Assembly (NCBI GenBank): GCA_002779045.1 | Contig: PEXO01000199.1 | Location: forward strand, 1 to 15,209 | DNA from: Elusimicrobia bacterium CG08_land_8_20_14_0_20_59_10 | GTDB lineage: Bacteria > Elusimicrobiota > Elusimicrobia > Elusimicrobiales > UBA9959 | Direction of reading: 5' to 3' | Length of the DNA: 15,209 nucleotides | Part shown: positions 1 through 6,391 of the stretch, piece by piece | Layout of the letters: the number at the start of each line of letters is the position of its first letter | Numbering within the stretch: position 1 is the stretch's first letter | Notes under the pieces: generated by a model | What the model saw: only the letters and a program-made list of their open reading frames with translations | The model's database searches: none | What the model was told of the DNA's origin: nothing | Program-made: the position numbers and the translations under genes

Positions 1-2
1 AG

Positions 3-8
3 TATAAT
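3..8 (+). promoter_or_regulatory. -10 box of the M16 peptidase operon
   Basis: A perfect TATAAT lies at the left edge of the window, 31 nt before the first ATG (40) and 43 nt before the preferred ATG (52). Any -35 element would lie outside the window. Initiation about 7 nt after the box would give a leader of roughly 35 nt. The call rests on the consensus match and position only. Confidence 0.55.
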
Positions 9-51
9 ACCGGGGCAGCAGCCGCTCCCGCGAACTTTTATGGAAGAAATA

Positions 52-1575
52 ATGAACGCACTCGCGCTCTTACCCGTGCTCCCGCTCTGCTGCGCGTCGC
101 TTTCCGCGGCCAGGGAAGACAAGGACGCCCTGCCGGCGGGAGCGTCCATGGAAAAAGACCCGAAATACCCGCCGGTGGTCTCCTATACGCTTAAGAACGG
201 CCTGCAGCTGCTGATACTGGAAAAGACCTTCGTCCCAACCGTCTCCTTCACGATGCTGTTCAAGGTGGGCAATGTGGACAACCCGCAGGGCAAGACGGGC
301 CTGGCCCACCTCTTTGAACACATGGCTTTCAAAGGAACCAAGACGATAAACTCCTCCGGCTATGACAAGGAAAAGGCCGCCCTCGACAAGGTCGAGGCCG
401 CGGCGCAGGCCCTGCTGGCCGGGGAAGCCGCTTCCCCTCCGGACGCGAAAAAACTGGAAGAGCTGCGCGCTAAATTCAACGAAGCCGAAAAAGAGGCCGA
501 CAAATTAATAATCAAGGACGAATATTTGAAGATCTATAACACCCTGGGCGAGAACGGCATGAACGCAATGACCTCCACGGATTATACCGGCTACGTGGTC
601 TCGCTGCCGGCAAGCCGGCTGGAAGCCTGGATGATAATAGAGTCGGACCGCTTCAAGAACGCCGTGCTGCGCGAGTTTTACAAAGAGCGCAGCGTGGTGA
701 TGGAGGAGCGCCGGATGAGCGAATCCGACCCGAACCGCGTGCAGTGGGAAGCGCTGTTCTCCAATGCCTTCCGGGCGCATCCCTACCATAACCCTACGCT
801 GGGCTGGATGGACGACATAAAAAGCCTGACGCGCACCGACGCGGAGAACTTCTTCGCGCAGTATTATGTGCCCGGCAACGCCACGCTGTCCGTGATCGGC
901 GACGTGAAAGCGGCCGAGGTGATAAAGCTGGCGGAAAAATACTTCGGCGGGTGGAAAGGCCGGCCGCCGGCGAAGCGCGCCTACGCCGAAGAGCCCGCGC
1001 AGACGGCCGAAAAGAAGGTGGAGGTGACGTTCAAGGCCAAACCCTCGCTGCGCATCGGTTTCCACAACCCCGGCATGGACAGCCCGGACATCTACGCGCT
1101 GCTGATGGTCAGCGAAGTGCTCTCCAACGGCAAGACCGGACGCTTCTATAAGAACCTCGTGGAGGGCCGGCAGCTCGCCCTGTACGCGGGCTCCTACTTC
1201 TCCACGCCCGGAAACCGGTACCCGTCACTGTTCGTGGTTGCGGCCGCGCCGAAGGCCCCGCATACGCTGGACGAGGTCGACGCCGCGGTTATGGAGGTGA
1301 TAGAGCGCCTGAAGACCGTGCCGCCCACGCAGTGGGAACTGGACAAGATACTAAATAACTATGAAGCCGACATGATAAGGCAGCTGGAATCGAACCCCGG
1401 TCTCGGCATGAACCTGGCGCATAACCAGCAGGTAATGGGCGACTGGAAATACGAGTGGAAGATCGGCTCGGAGCTGCGCAAGGTCAAGCCGGAGGATGTT
1501 TCCAAAGCCGCGGCGAAGTACCTGACGCGCGCCAACCGCACAGCGGTCTTTCTGCGCGAGCCGGCCGCCGAATAA
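52..1575 (+). CDS. M16 family zinc metalloprotease, catalytic subunit
   Basis: This is a predicted secreted zinc endopeptidase of the M16 (pitrilysin / processing-peptidase) family. Numbering from the ATG at 52, the inverted zinc motif HLFEH has ligands H86 and H90 and catalytic E89. The third ligand is probably E223-4=E219 in ERSVVMEE, with the conserved E212 seven residues before it. The second half carries the family's substrate-contact Arg/Tyr pair (about R373 and Y378, in EGRQLALY). A charged helical insertion at about residues 104-158 lengthens the usual gap between HxxEH and the third ligand by some 50 residues. The N-terminus has a hydrophobic stretch and ASLSAA, which looks like a Sec signal peptide, though without the usual basic start. 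I prefer ATG 52 because GGAAGA precedes it and ATG 40 would add acidic residues. The frame stays open to the window edge, but no start codon occurs there. The zinc-less M16 partner follows 39 nt later, so the two probably work as a heterodimer. Confidence 0.9.
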   Translation: MNALALLPVLPLCCASLSAAREDKDALPAGASMEKDPKYPPVVSYTLKNGLQLLILEKTFVPTVSFTMLFKVGNVDNPQGKTGLAHLFEHMAFKGTKTINSSGYDKEKAALDKVEAAAQALLAGEAASPPDAKKLEELRAKFNEAEKEADKLIIKDEYLKIYNTLGENGMNAMTSTDYTGYVVSLPASRLEAWMIIESDRFKNAVLREFYKERSVVMEERRMSESDPNRVQWEALFSNAFRAHPYHNPTLGWMDDIKSLTRTDAENFFAQYYVPGNATLSVIGDVKAAEVIKLAEKYFGGWKGRPPAKRAYAEEPAQTAEKKVEVTFKAKPSLRIGFHNPGMDSPDIYALLMVSEVLSNGKTGRFYKNLVEGRQLALYAGSYFSTPGNRYPSLFVVAAAPKAPHTLDEVDAAVMEVIERLKTVPPTQWELDKILNNYEADMIRQLESNPGLGMNLAHNQQVMGDWKYEWKIGSELRKVKPEDVSKAAAKYLTRANRTAVFLREPAAE

Positions 1576-1585
1576 AGGGTCAAGA

Positions 1586-1618
1586 ATGAGAATCCCCGTA
1601 CTGGCACCAGGACAATGA
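1586..1618 (+). other. possible 10-codon leader ORF overlapping the second M16 start
   Basis: An ATG at 1586 follows a good Shine-Dalgarno-like AAAGGG with about 7 nt spacing. It encodes only ten residues (MRIPVLAPGQ) before a TGA that overlaps the ATG of the next M16 gene (ATGA at 1615-1618). The downstream gene has no well-placed ribosome binding site of its own. Either ribosomes reinitiate at 1615, or this is the remnant of the true N-terminus separated by a frameshift. It is not shown to be translated. Confidence 0.3.
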
Positions 1619-2988
1619 CACTTCCAGGAGCTAATCCCCTGTCGGCACTAGCGCCGGACCTCCCGCCGCTCAAGAGCATAGACTTCAAGCCCCCCGCCGG
1701 CGACCGCGTGGTCCTCGACAACGGCATGGTGGTGTACCTGATGAAGGACAATACCCTGCCGGTGGTGCACGTGACGGCCTTTATCCATACCGGCAAACTG
1801 AACGACCCGGCCGATAAGATAGGCCTGGGCGAGCTTACCGCCGGGCTGCTGAAGGACGGCGGCACGGAAAAGTATAAGCCGGGCGAAATAGACAGGAAGC
1901 TGGAATTCCTGGGCGCGTCGGTGGAAACCTCGATAGGCAACGAGGAGGCGCGCGCCGACATGACCGCGCTGAAGAAGGACCTGGACGAGGTGCTGGACAT
2001 CTACGCGCAGGTGTTGATGAAGCCGGCCTTCGGGACGGACAAGGTCAAGATCAAGCGCGACGAAGCGCTGGAGACAATTAACCGCCGCAACGACGACCCC
2101 GGCCGGGCCGCGATGCGCGAGGCCGTCAGGCGCTTCTACGGCCCGGACCACCCCTACGGCTGGCGCGCGGAAACCGGCACCGTCAACGCGGCAACGATAG
2201 CCGACATGAAGGCCTACCACGCCAATTTCTACAGGCCGAACAATATCATACTCGCCGCGGCCGGCGACTTCGCCTCCACCGGCGGGATGCTGGCAAAATT
2301 AAAGAAAAAGTTCGGAAACTGGCCCAAAGGCGAGGTGAAGTTCCCGGCCATCCCCCCGGTCAGGATAGAAGGGAAACGGCATATCTATCATATCGAAAAG
2401 GACATAGCTCAGACCTTCATAGTGATGCTGCAGAAGGGCGTAAAGCGCCTCGATCCCATCGAGTACCCGCTGACCGTGACTAACGAGATGCTGGGCGGCG
2501 GGCTGTCGTCGCGGCTGGCGGCGGAGATACGTTCCCGCAAAGGCCTGGCCTACAGCGTGTACAGCTACTTCGCCAAGAAGCCGGACTATGGCTATATAGT
2601 GGGCTACTGCGGCACCAAGCCGGAGACCTACTCGCAGGCGCTCTCGGAGATGCTGAAACAGTTCAAGCTGATAAAGTCCGAACCGGCCCCGGCCGAAGAG
2701 GTCGACCGCGCCAGGGATTCTATAGTAAATTCCTTCGTATTCAAGTTCCCCACGCCGTTCGAACTGATAACAGAGCGCGCCGCCTACGAATACTACGGCT
2801 ATGCGCCGGACTACCTGGACAACTACGTAGAGAGTATCGCTAAGACCGACCCGGCCGCCGTACTTGAGACGGCGAAAAAGCTCTTCAAGCCGGAGGACGC
2901 GATGCTCCTGGTGATAGGCAGCTCGAAGAAATTCGACAAGCCCTTGTCCGACTTCGGCCCGGTGACGGAACTTAAAGAAGAAGATTGA
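1615..2988 (+). CDS. M16 family peptidase-like protein, non-catalytic partner
   Basis: This 457-residue protein has the two-domain M16 fold but no zinc site. Where active members have HxxEH, the aligned residues are E73, A76 and G77 (IGLGELTAGLL), so all three key residues are lost. The C-terminal half keeps the substrate-binding signature GGGLSSRLAAEIRSRKGLAY (residues 294-313), with an Arg and Y313 as in alpha-type subunits. The family is known to pair an active and an inactive subunit around a shared chamber, and the catalytic gene lies directly upstream in the same frame, so a heterodimer is the natural reading. The start at 1615 is forced: the upstream in-frame stretch has no ATG, GTG or TTG before the previous gene's stop. 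The resulting N-terminus (MTLPGANPLSALAP) has no signal peptide, which is odd beside a secreted partner. A strong terminator follows. Confidence 0.88.
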   Translation: MTLPGANPLSALAPDLPPLKSIDFKPPAGDRVVLDNGMVVYLMKDNTLPVVHVTAFIHTGKLNDPADKIGLGELTAGLLKDGGTEKYKPGEIDRKLEFLGASVETSIGNEEARADMTALKKDLDEVLDIYAQVLMKPAFGTDKVKIKRDEALETINRRNDDPGRAAMREAVRRFYGPDHPYGWRAETGTVNAATIADMKAYHANFYRPNNIILAAAGDFASTGGMLAKLKKKFGNWPKGEVKFPAIPPVRIEGKRHIYHIEKDIAQTFIVMLQKGVKRLDPIEYPLTVTNEMLGGGLSSRLAAEIRSRKGLAYSVYSYFAKKPDYGYIVGYCGTKPETYSQALSEMLKQFKLIKSEPAPAEEVDRARDSIVNSFVFKFPTPFELITERAAYEYYGYAPDYLDNYVESIAKTDPAAVLETAKKLFKPEDAMLLVIGSSKKFDKPLSDFGPVTELKEED

Positions 2989-3003
2989 CTGGCGACAGCC
3001 GAT

Positions 3004-3036
3004 AAAAACAGCCGCCTCCGCAGGCGGCTGTTTTTT
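3004..3036. terminator. bidirectional intrinsic terminator
   Basis: The stem AACAGCCGCCT pairs perfectly with AGGCGGCTGTT around a CCGC loop and is followed by a T run. A-rich sequence on the left side gives a T run on the minus strand too. It sits between convergent genes, 15 nt after the M16 operon stop and 10 nt from the minus-strand thioesterase stop, so it can serve both. Confidence 0.9.
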
Positions 3037-3046
3037 GCCCTCCCGG

Positions 3047-3433
3047 TTATTTACCTGCGGCCAGGCTCGCTTTTATCTCTTCCGGGATCTCTATAAGCTT
3101 CAGGTCGCGCCCCACGCAGACCAGGTCGGTCTCCGCTTTGACCACAAGGTCCCCCGACTGGTTAGTAACCTTGTAGGAGAATACTATCCGGAACGGGGTA
3201 AACTCCTTCACCGAGGTCTCGATATCCAGCACGTCGCCGTACAGCGCCGGGCGCTTATATTCCGCTTCCTGGCGCCTCACGGCGAACCCCACCCCCCGCT
3301 CCAGCAGCTCCTTGATAGTGAAGCCGCGCGTCTCCAGGAACTCCGAGCGGGCCTCTTCGAAGAAATTCAGGTAGTTGGCGTGGTAAACGGCCCCGCTGCA
3401 GTCGGTATCGTAGTAATAGATGCGCCGTTTCAT
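3047..3433 (-). CDS. ybgC: YbgC-type hotdog acyl-CoA thioesterase
   Basis: This 128-residue, single-domain hotdog protein matches the YbgC / 4-hydroxybenzoyl-CoA thioesterase family. The N-terminal signature YYYDTDCSGAVYHANYL contains D11, which corresponds to the catalytic Asp of the family, and is followed by FFEEARSEFL of the central helix. Length is typical (about 130). Members hydrolyse short-chain or aromatic acyl-CoA or acyl-ACP thioesters in the cytoplasm. In proteobacteria ybgC is linked to the Tol-Pal envelope operon, but here it is not. The start follows AGGAG with 6 nt spacing, and that site lies inside the end of the upstream yjbQ-like gene. Only one base separates that stop from this ATG, so translation is probably coupled. 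The substrate cannot be read from the sequence. Confidence 0.9.
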   Translation of the reverse strand: MKRRIYYYDTDCSGAVYHANYLNFFEEARSEFLETRGFTIKELLERGVGFAVRRQEAEYKRPALYGDVLDIETSVKEFTPFRIVFSYKVTNQSGDLVVKAETDLVCVGRDLKLIEIPEEIKASLAAGK

Positions 3434-3434
3434 G

Positions 3435-3851
3435 TCATTCTCCTATTATCTTTACCAGCAGGCGTTTGTTGCGCCGGCCGTCGAATTCGCCGTAGAAGAC
3501 CTGCTCCCAGGGCCCGAAATCCAGCGCCCCTTTTGTGACGGCCACCACCACCTCACGCCCCATCACGGTGCGCTTAAGGTGGGCGTCGCCGTTATCCTCG
3601 CCGGTACGGTTATGATCGTAGCTGCTGCGGTCATAAGGCGCCAGCTTCTCCAGCCATTTAAGGAAATCCCTGTGCAGGCCGGATTCGTTGTCGTTTATAA
3701 AAACGCTGGCGGTTATATGCATGGCGTTCACCAGGCATAGCCCCTCTTTTATCCCGCTTTTGGCCAGTTCATCCTCCACCTTGCCGGTGATATTGACGAT
3801 GGCGTACCGTTCGGGAGTGTTTATGGTGAGATAGGCGGTATGTGATTTCAT
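3435..3851 (-). CDS. yjbQ: YjbQ / UPF0047 family protein
   Basis: This 138-residue protein matches the widespread YjbQ (UPF0047) family. The C-terminal half carries the family hallmarks: the region HNRTGEDNGDAHLKRTVMG, then KGALDFGPWEQVFYGEFDGR, with conserved His and Glu residues that form a putative metal pocket in solved structures. Length is normal. Some members have weak thiamin-phosphate synthase activity and databases often call it a secondary thiamine-phosphate synthase, but the physiological role is unsettled. It is the first gene of a minus-strand pair with the hotdog thioesterase, one base apart. No ribosome binding site is visible. A -10-like TAGAAT ends 6 nt before the ATG, suggesting a leaderless transcript. 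Confidence 0.88.
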   Translation of the reverse strand: MKSHTAYLTINTPERYAIVNITGKVEDELAKSGIKEGLCLVNAMHITASVFINDNESGLHRDFLKWLEKLAPYDRSSYDHNRTGEDNGDAHLKRTVMGREVVVAVTKGALDFGPWEQVFYGEFDGRRNKRLLVKIIGE

Positions 3852-3857
3852 GCCTAT

Positions 3858-3863
3858 ATTCTA
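3858..3863 (-). promoter_or_regulatory. -10 box of the yjbQ-ybgC operon
   Basis: On the minus strand TAGAAT (five of six matches to TATAAT) is followed by exactly six bases and then the yjbQ ATG. Initiation at the normal distance would place +1 at or next to the A of the start codon. No convincing -35 is seen. The same 6-nt spacing precedes rpmB and pdaD in this window. Confidence 0.5.
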
Positions 3864-3893
3864 CAAATTTGCCTTCGTTCTCATTGGAAAAAC

Positions 3894-3925
3894 CGGGGAA
3901 GAGAAATATTCCGCAGGATTCCCCG
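3894..3925. repeat. inverted repeat in the yjbQ / receptor divergent region
   Basis: CGGGGAA and TTCCCCG form a perfect 7-bp inverted repeat with an 18-nt loop. It lies between the two divergent genes, upstream of both promoters, so it is unlikely to be a terminator. Its role is unknown. Confidence 0.35.
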
Positions 3926-3949
3926 TGAAGCGGGCCGAAGATGCCCCTC

Positions 3950-3974
3950 CGGAACTTCCGTCCGGAACGTTCCG
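3950..3974. promoter_or_regulatory. two tandem palindromes, candidate operator
   Basis: CGGAACTTCCG (3950-3960, symmetric about a central C) is followed by the perfect 12-bp palindrome CGGAACGTTCCG (3963-3974), giving two near-identical sites with a 13-bp start-to-start distance. The second ends where a -35 element would lie relative to the TATAAT at 3995. Placement and symmetry suggest a dimeric repressor or activator site controlling the receptor gene and perhaps the divergent yjbQ operon. No specific regulator can be named. Confidence 0.45.
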
Positions 3975-3994
3975 CTCTCCTTCCGGCCGCACAA

Positions 3995-4005
3995 TATAAT
4001 ATAAT
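3995..4005 (+). promoter_or_regulatory. overlapping double -10 box of the receptor gene
   Basis: Two TATAAT hexamers overlap by one base (3995-4000 and 4000-4005) in an AT-rich island within GC-rich DNA. Transcription would start near 4007-4012 and leave a leader of about 60 nt. No good -35 is visible; the candidate operator occupies that position. Confidence 0.55.
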
Positions 4006-4029
4006 TCTAAAAACCAGCGGGGGGCCCTG

Positions 4030-4047
4030 CCGGACCATGGGGTCCGG
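4030..4047 (+). promoter_or_regulatory. leader hairpin before the receptor gene
   Basis: CCGGACC pairs perfectly with GGTCCGG around an ATGG loop in the predicted 5' leader, ending 16 nt before the GGAG ribosome binding site. There is no T run, so it is not an intrinsic terminator. It may affect mRNA stability or translation, or have no function. Confidence 0.35.
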
Positions 4048-4073
4048 GACCTTCCCGCAGCGCGGAGAGGCTC

Positions 4074-5936
4074 ATGAACTATTTTAACAGCAGTCTGGAC
4101 TATATCCTGTTCACCCGCGGGTTCTTCCTGCTGCTGGCGGCCGCGGCGGCTTTCTTCCTGAGGAAGGACAAGCCGGGCTCGCTGGCCTGGCGCTGGCTGG
4201 CCATGTCCGCCCTGGCGGGCTGCGCCGCGGAAGCGGCGGGGCTAGCGGCCTACAGCCTCTTCCCCGGAAAGGCGCTCTGGGCCCTGAAGCTGGCCGCCCT
4301 GGCGCTTTCCTACGGCCTGCTCACCGAGTTCGGCCGGCGCTCCAGGCATGATATTACCGGCTTCGCCCCCGGCGGCTGGATCTACGCGCCCCTGGCCTTG
4401 TTCTCAACCGCCGGGGCTTATTACGGCTTCGGCGGCCTTGAATCCTCCCTGCTGCTGATCGGAGGGGTATTCTCAGGCTGCTATGCCGGCCGTTCGGTGC
4501 TGCTCGGCGCAAAAGCGCTGCCGGGGCAGCTGCGCAGGCCGCTCACAGCCCTGGGCTGGCTGCTGGCGGCTTACGCCCTGTTTTCGCTCCCCGCCGTGCC
4601 GGTCGGCTGGCTGAACCAGGGCTCCTTCTTCGCGGCGTTCGGCTTCCCCGCGCAGCTGCCCGGCGCCGCGGTCCTGGCGCTGATCGTCGGCGTTATGTGG
4701 CATGCGGCTTTCAGCATCTGGTCGTATTCGATCAGCCTGCGCGAAGCGGCGGAGGAGGATTCCGACCTTTCCTTCGGCAGCGCGGTACGCTGGCTGCCGC
4801 TGATCACGGTGGAAGCCCTCCTCGCGGTAATACTGGCGGCGGGCTGGTTCGGCGCGGCGGGCCTTGGCCGCGCGGAAAGGACCGCGCTGGTGCGCGAGAG
4901 CCGCAATAACGCCTCGATACTTTATTTCCGGATGAACGAGAAACTCTTGGGAATTAGCCAGACGGCCGTTATGCTGGCCGAGTCCCCGGCCGCGCAGCAG
5001 GCGCTTGCCGCCGGCTCCGGAAGGCCGCTCAAACAGCTCAACAAAGTACTGGATCGTTTCCAGAAAGTAAATGAAGCCGACGTCTGCTACCTCATGGACG
5101 TCAAAGGCAAGGTCATAGCCTCTTCCAACCGCAATGACCCCCTGAGCTTCGTCGGCGACAATTACTCTTTCAGGCCCTATCACCGGGAAGCGATGCGGGG
5201 CGGGACCTCCAGGTACTTCGCCCTGGGCAGCACCACACTGCTGCGCGGCTATTATGTCAGCGCGCCGGTGGCGGACTCCTCCGGGCGCGTGTCGGGGGTC
5301 GCGGCCATCAAGAAGAACCTGGACTTCCTGGAAGAGGAAATGGAACTTATGCCTTTCGCTTTCTTCGTCAGCCCCGAAGGAGTAGTATTCCTGTCCGGCC
5401 GCAAAGAACTGCTGTTCAGCAGCCTCTGGACCGTGAGCCCGGCGGCGCGCTACGAACTGCTGAAATCCAACCAGTTCGGCCCGCTGGACTTCGCCCCGAT
5501 CTGGAAAGCGCCCCCCATCGATGGCGCCCTCGTAACCCTCGAAGGCGAGACTTTCTACGTGGCCAGGCTGCTTTTCGGTTCCGACGGCTGGTCGCTGCTG
5601 ACGCTTTCCCGCACCCGCAATATGCTTGTCTCCCGCTTTTACGGTATAGTCATAACCTTCGCGCTGTGCCTGCTCGCCCTGGGGGTTTCGGTGATACTCG
5701 CGCAGTACCGCATGAGGCGCGAGGAGGAACTGGAATTGATGCGCGTACGGGAAGAAAGACGCGTGCTGGCCGGCCTGCTGCCGGTCTGCTCCTCCTGCGG
5801 CAGGACGCGCGATGACCGGGATTACAAAGCCAGGGTCGAAGCATACATGAAACACCATGCCAGGGTCTCCGCCGCGCACACACTGTGCCCGGACTGCGCG
5901 CGAAAAGCGCCGCCTGCGGGGAGCGGGAAGCCCTGA
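4074..5936 (+). CDS. membrane receptor: multi-TM + DctB-like dCache + four-cysteine tail
   Basis: This 620-residue inner-membrane protein is predicted to be sensory. About eight hydrophobic segments fill residues 11-265 (near 12-29, 38-62, 66-85, 101-119, 122-144, 157-180, 197-221 and 240-264). An extracytoplasmic region of about 266-518 resembles the double-PAS dCache domain of C4-dicarboxylate sensor DctB: CYLMDVKGKVIASSN (338-352), FVGDNYSFRPYHREAMRGG (359-377) and RYFALG (380-385). A last transmembrane helix (about 522-544) leads to a charged helix and the tail LLPVCSSCGRTRDD...HTLCPDC, with C572, C575, C605 and C608. That tail resembles a cysteine module seen at the C-termini of many bacterial PAS and receiver proteins, probably zinc-binding and of unknown function. 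No histidine kinase, GGDEF, EAL or MCP domain is present, and the natural stop makes truncation by the window impossible. The ATG follows GGAGAGG closely. The ligand could be a carboxylate, by analogy only. Confidence 0.82.
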   Translation: MNYFNSSLDYILFTRGFFLLLAAAAAFFLRKDKPGSLAWRWLAMSALAGCAAEAAGLAAYSLFPGKALWALKLAALALSYGLLTEFGRRSRHDITGFAPGGWIYAPLALFSTAGAYYGFGGLESSLLLIGGVFSGCYAGRSVLLGAKALPGQLRRPLTALGWLLAAYALFSLPAVPVGWLNQGSFFAAFGFPAQLPGAAVLALIVGVMWHAAFSIWSYSISLREAAEEDSDLSFGSAVRWLPLITVEALLAVILAAGWFGAAGLGRAERTALVRESRNNASILYFRMNEKLLGISQTAVMLAESPAAQQALAAGSGRPLKQLNKVLDRFQKVNEADVCYLMDVKGKVIASSNRNDPLSFVGDNYSFRPYHREAMRGGTSRYFALGSTTLLRGYYVSAPVADSSGRVSGVAAIKKNLDFLEEEMELMPFAFFVSPEGVVFLSGRKELLFSSLWTVSPAARYELLKSNQFGPLDFAPIWKAPPIDGALVTLEGETFYVARLLFGSDGWSLLTLSRTRNMLVSRFYGIVITFALCLLALGVSVILAQYRMRREEELELMRVREERRVLAGLLPVCSSCGRTRDDRDYKARVEAYMKHHARVSAAHTLCPDCARKAPPAGSGKP

Positions 5937-5943
5937 GCGGAGC

Positions 5944-5961
5944 CCGGCCGAGCGCGGCCGG
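5944..5961 (+). terminator. GC-rich hairpin after the receptor gene
   Basis: CCGGCCG pairs with CGGCCGG around an AGCG loop, starting 8 nt after the receptor stop. There is no T run, so it may be a weak terminator or an mRNA 3' end stabiliser that insulates rpmB. GC-rich DNA gives such palindromes by chance fairly often. Confidence 0.35.
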
Positions 5962-5989
5962 ATTCCGGATTACGCGGCGGCCGCAAATT

Positions 5990-5998
5990 TGTTATAAT
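5990..5998 (+). promoter_or_regulatory. extended -10 promoter of rpmB
   Basis: TGTTATAAT is a perfect extended -10 (TGn plus TATAAT at 5993-5998). Six bases separate it from the rpmB ATG at 6005, so +1 should coincide with the start codon. No Shine-Dalgarno sequence fits in that gap. Confidence 0.7.
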
Positions 5999-6004
5999 AA
6001 CATC

Positions 6005-6199
6005 ATGGCTTATAAATGCGATATTTGCGGCAAAAAGCCCGTTTCCGGCAATTCCTACAGCCATTCCCACAAGGCTACGAAACGGGTCTTCAAGCCCAAT
6101 CTCCAGAAACAGAAAGTGCTGATAAACGGCGCCACAAAATCCGTTTATGTCTGCACCGTCTGCATAAAGAGCGGAAAAGCGGTTCGCCCGCTTAAATAA
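6005..6199 (+). CDS. rpmB: 50S ribosomal protein L28 (bL28), zinc-binding type
   Basis: This 64-residue protein is bL28, a structural component of the large ribosomal subunit. It starts MAYKCDICGKKP, carries the SHKATKRVFKPNLQ region that contacts rRNA, and ends with VYVCTVCIKSGKAVRPLK. Two CxxC pairs (C5/C8 and C50/C53) mark the 'C+' form expected to bind zinc; the C- form lacks them and replaces it in some bacteria under zinc limitation. Length is normal. The frame remains open upstream to 5885, but those codons overlap the receptor gene and its intergenic region, and homology begins at 6005. The -10 box ends 6 nt before this ATG, so the message is probably leaderless. It is a single-gene unit with its own promoter and terminator. 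Confidence 0.96.
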   Translation: MAYKCDICGKKPVSGNSYSHSHKATKRVFKPNLQKQKVLINGATKSVYVCTVCIKSGKAVRPLK

Positions 6200-6222
6200 G
6201 CTCCGCGCGGCTTTTCCGACAA

Positions 6223-6264
6223 GGCCCCCCGCCATACAGGGATTCCGGGGGGCTGTGTTTATTT
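6223..6264 (+). terminator. rpmB terminator
   Basis: GCCCCCCG (6224-6231) pairs with CGGGGGGC (6246-6253) around a 14-nt loop and is followed by TGTGTTTATTT. The 8-bp GC stem with a T-rich tail 25 nt after the rpmB stop is a plausible intrinsic terminator, although the T run is interrupted. Confidence 0.7.
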
Positions 6265-6305
6265 ACGGGCAACAAGAATTTAATATTTCCTAAACAAGCC
6301 TTTTG

Positions 6306-6311
6306 TATAAT
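6306..6311 (+). promoter_or_regulatory. -10 box of the coiled-coil operon
   Basis: A perfect TATAAT lies in an AT-rich stretch 80 nt before the ATG of the first coiled-coil gene. Transcription from about 6318 gives a leader of about 74 nt that contains a GC hairpin and a good GGAGG site. No clear -35 is seen. Confidence 0.6.
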
Positions 6312-6335
6312 TCCTTAATAACGAAAGGCTGCACC

Positions 6336-6364
6336 CCCGGGGGCTCTTCCCCGGGCGCCGTTTT
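6336..6364 (+). promoter_or_regulatory. leader hairpin, attenuator-like
   Basis: CCCGGGG (6336-6342) pairs with CCCCGGG (6349-6355) around GCTCTT, followed by CGCCG and then TTTT (6361-6364). It falls wholly inside the predicted leader of the coiled-coil operon, 17 nt before the ribosome binding site. The gap between stem and T run makes it an imperfect terminator. It could attenuate or stabilise the message. Confidence 0.4.
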
Positions 6365-6391
6365 ATATTTACGATCGGCCGGAGGCTCTAA

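Noticed and set aside
3035..3538. 167-codon plus-strand open frame opposite the thioesterase and YjbQ genes
   Set aside because: Both minus-strand genes match known families over their full length; the plus-strand frame crosses the boundary between them and starts inside the terminator region.
3769..4038. 89-codon minus-strand frame over the divergent intergenic region
   Set aside because: It runs through the promoters and palindromes and into yjbQ in another frame, with no ribosome site and no family resemblance.
4473..5879. 468-codon minus-strand open frame opposite the receptor gene
   Set aside because: The plus-strand product has coherent transmembrane segments and a dCache domain, while the antisense product has low-complexity composition and no recognisable motif.
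5885..6004. Upstream extension of the L28 frame to an ATG at 5885
   Set aside because: L28 homology starts at MAYKCDICG (6005); the extension overlaps the receptor gene and the promoter, and its residues do not resemble any L28 N-terminus.
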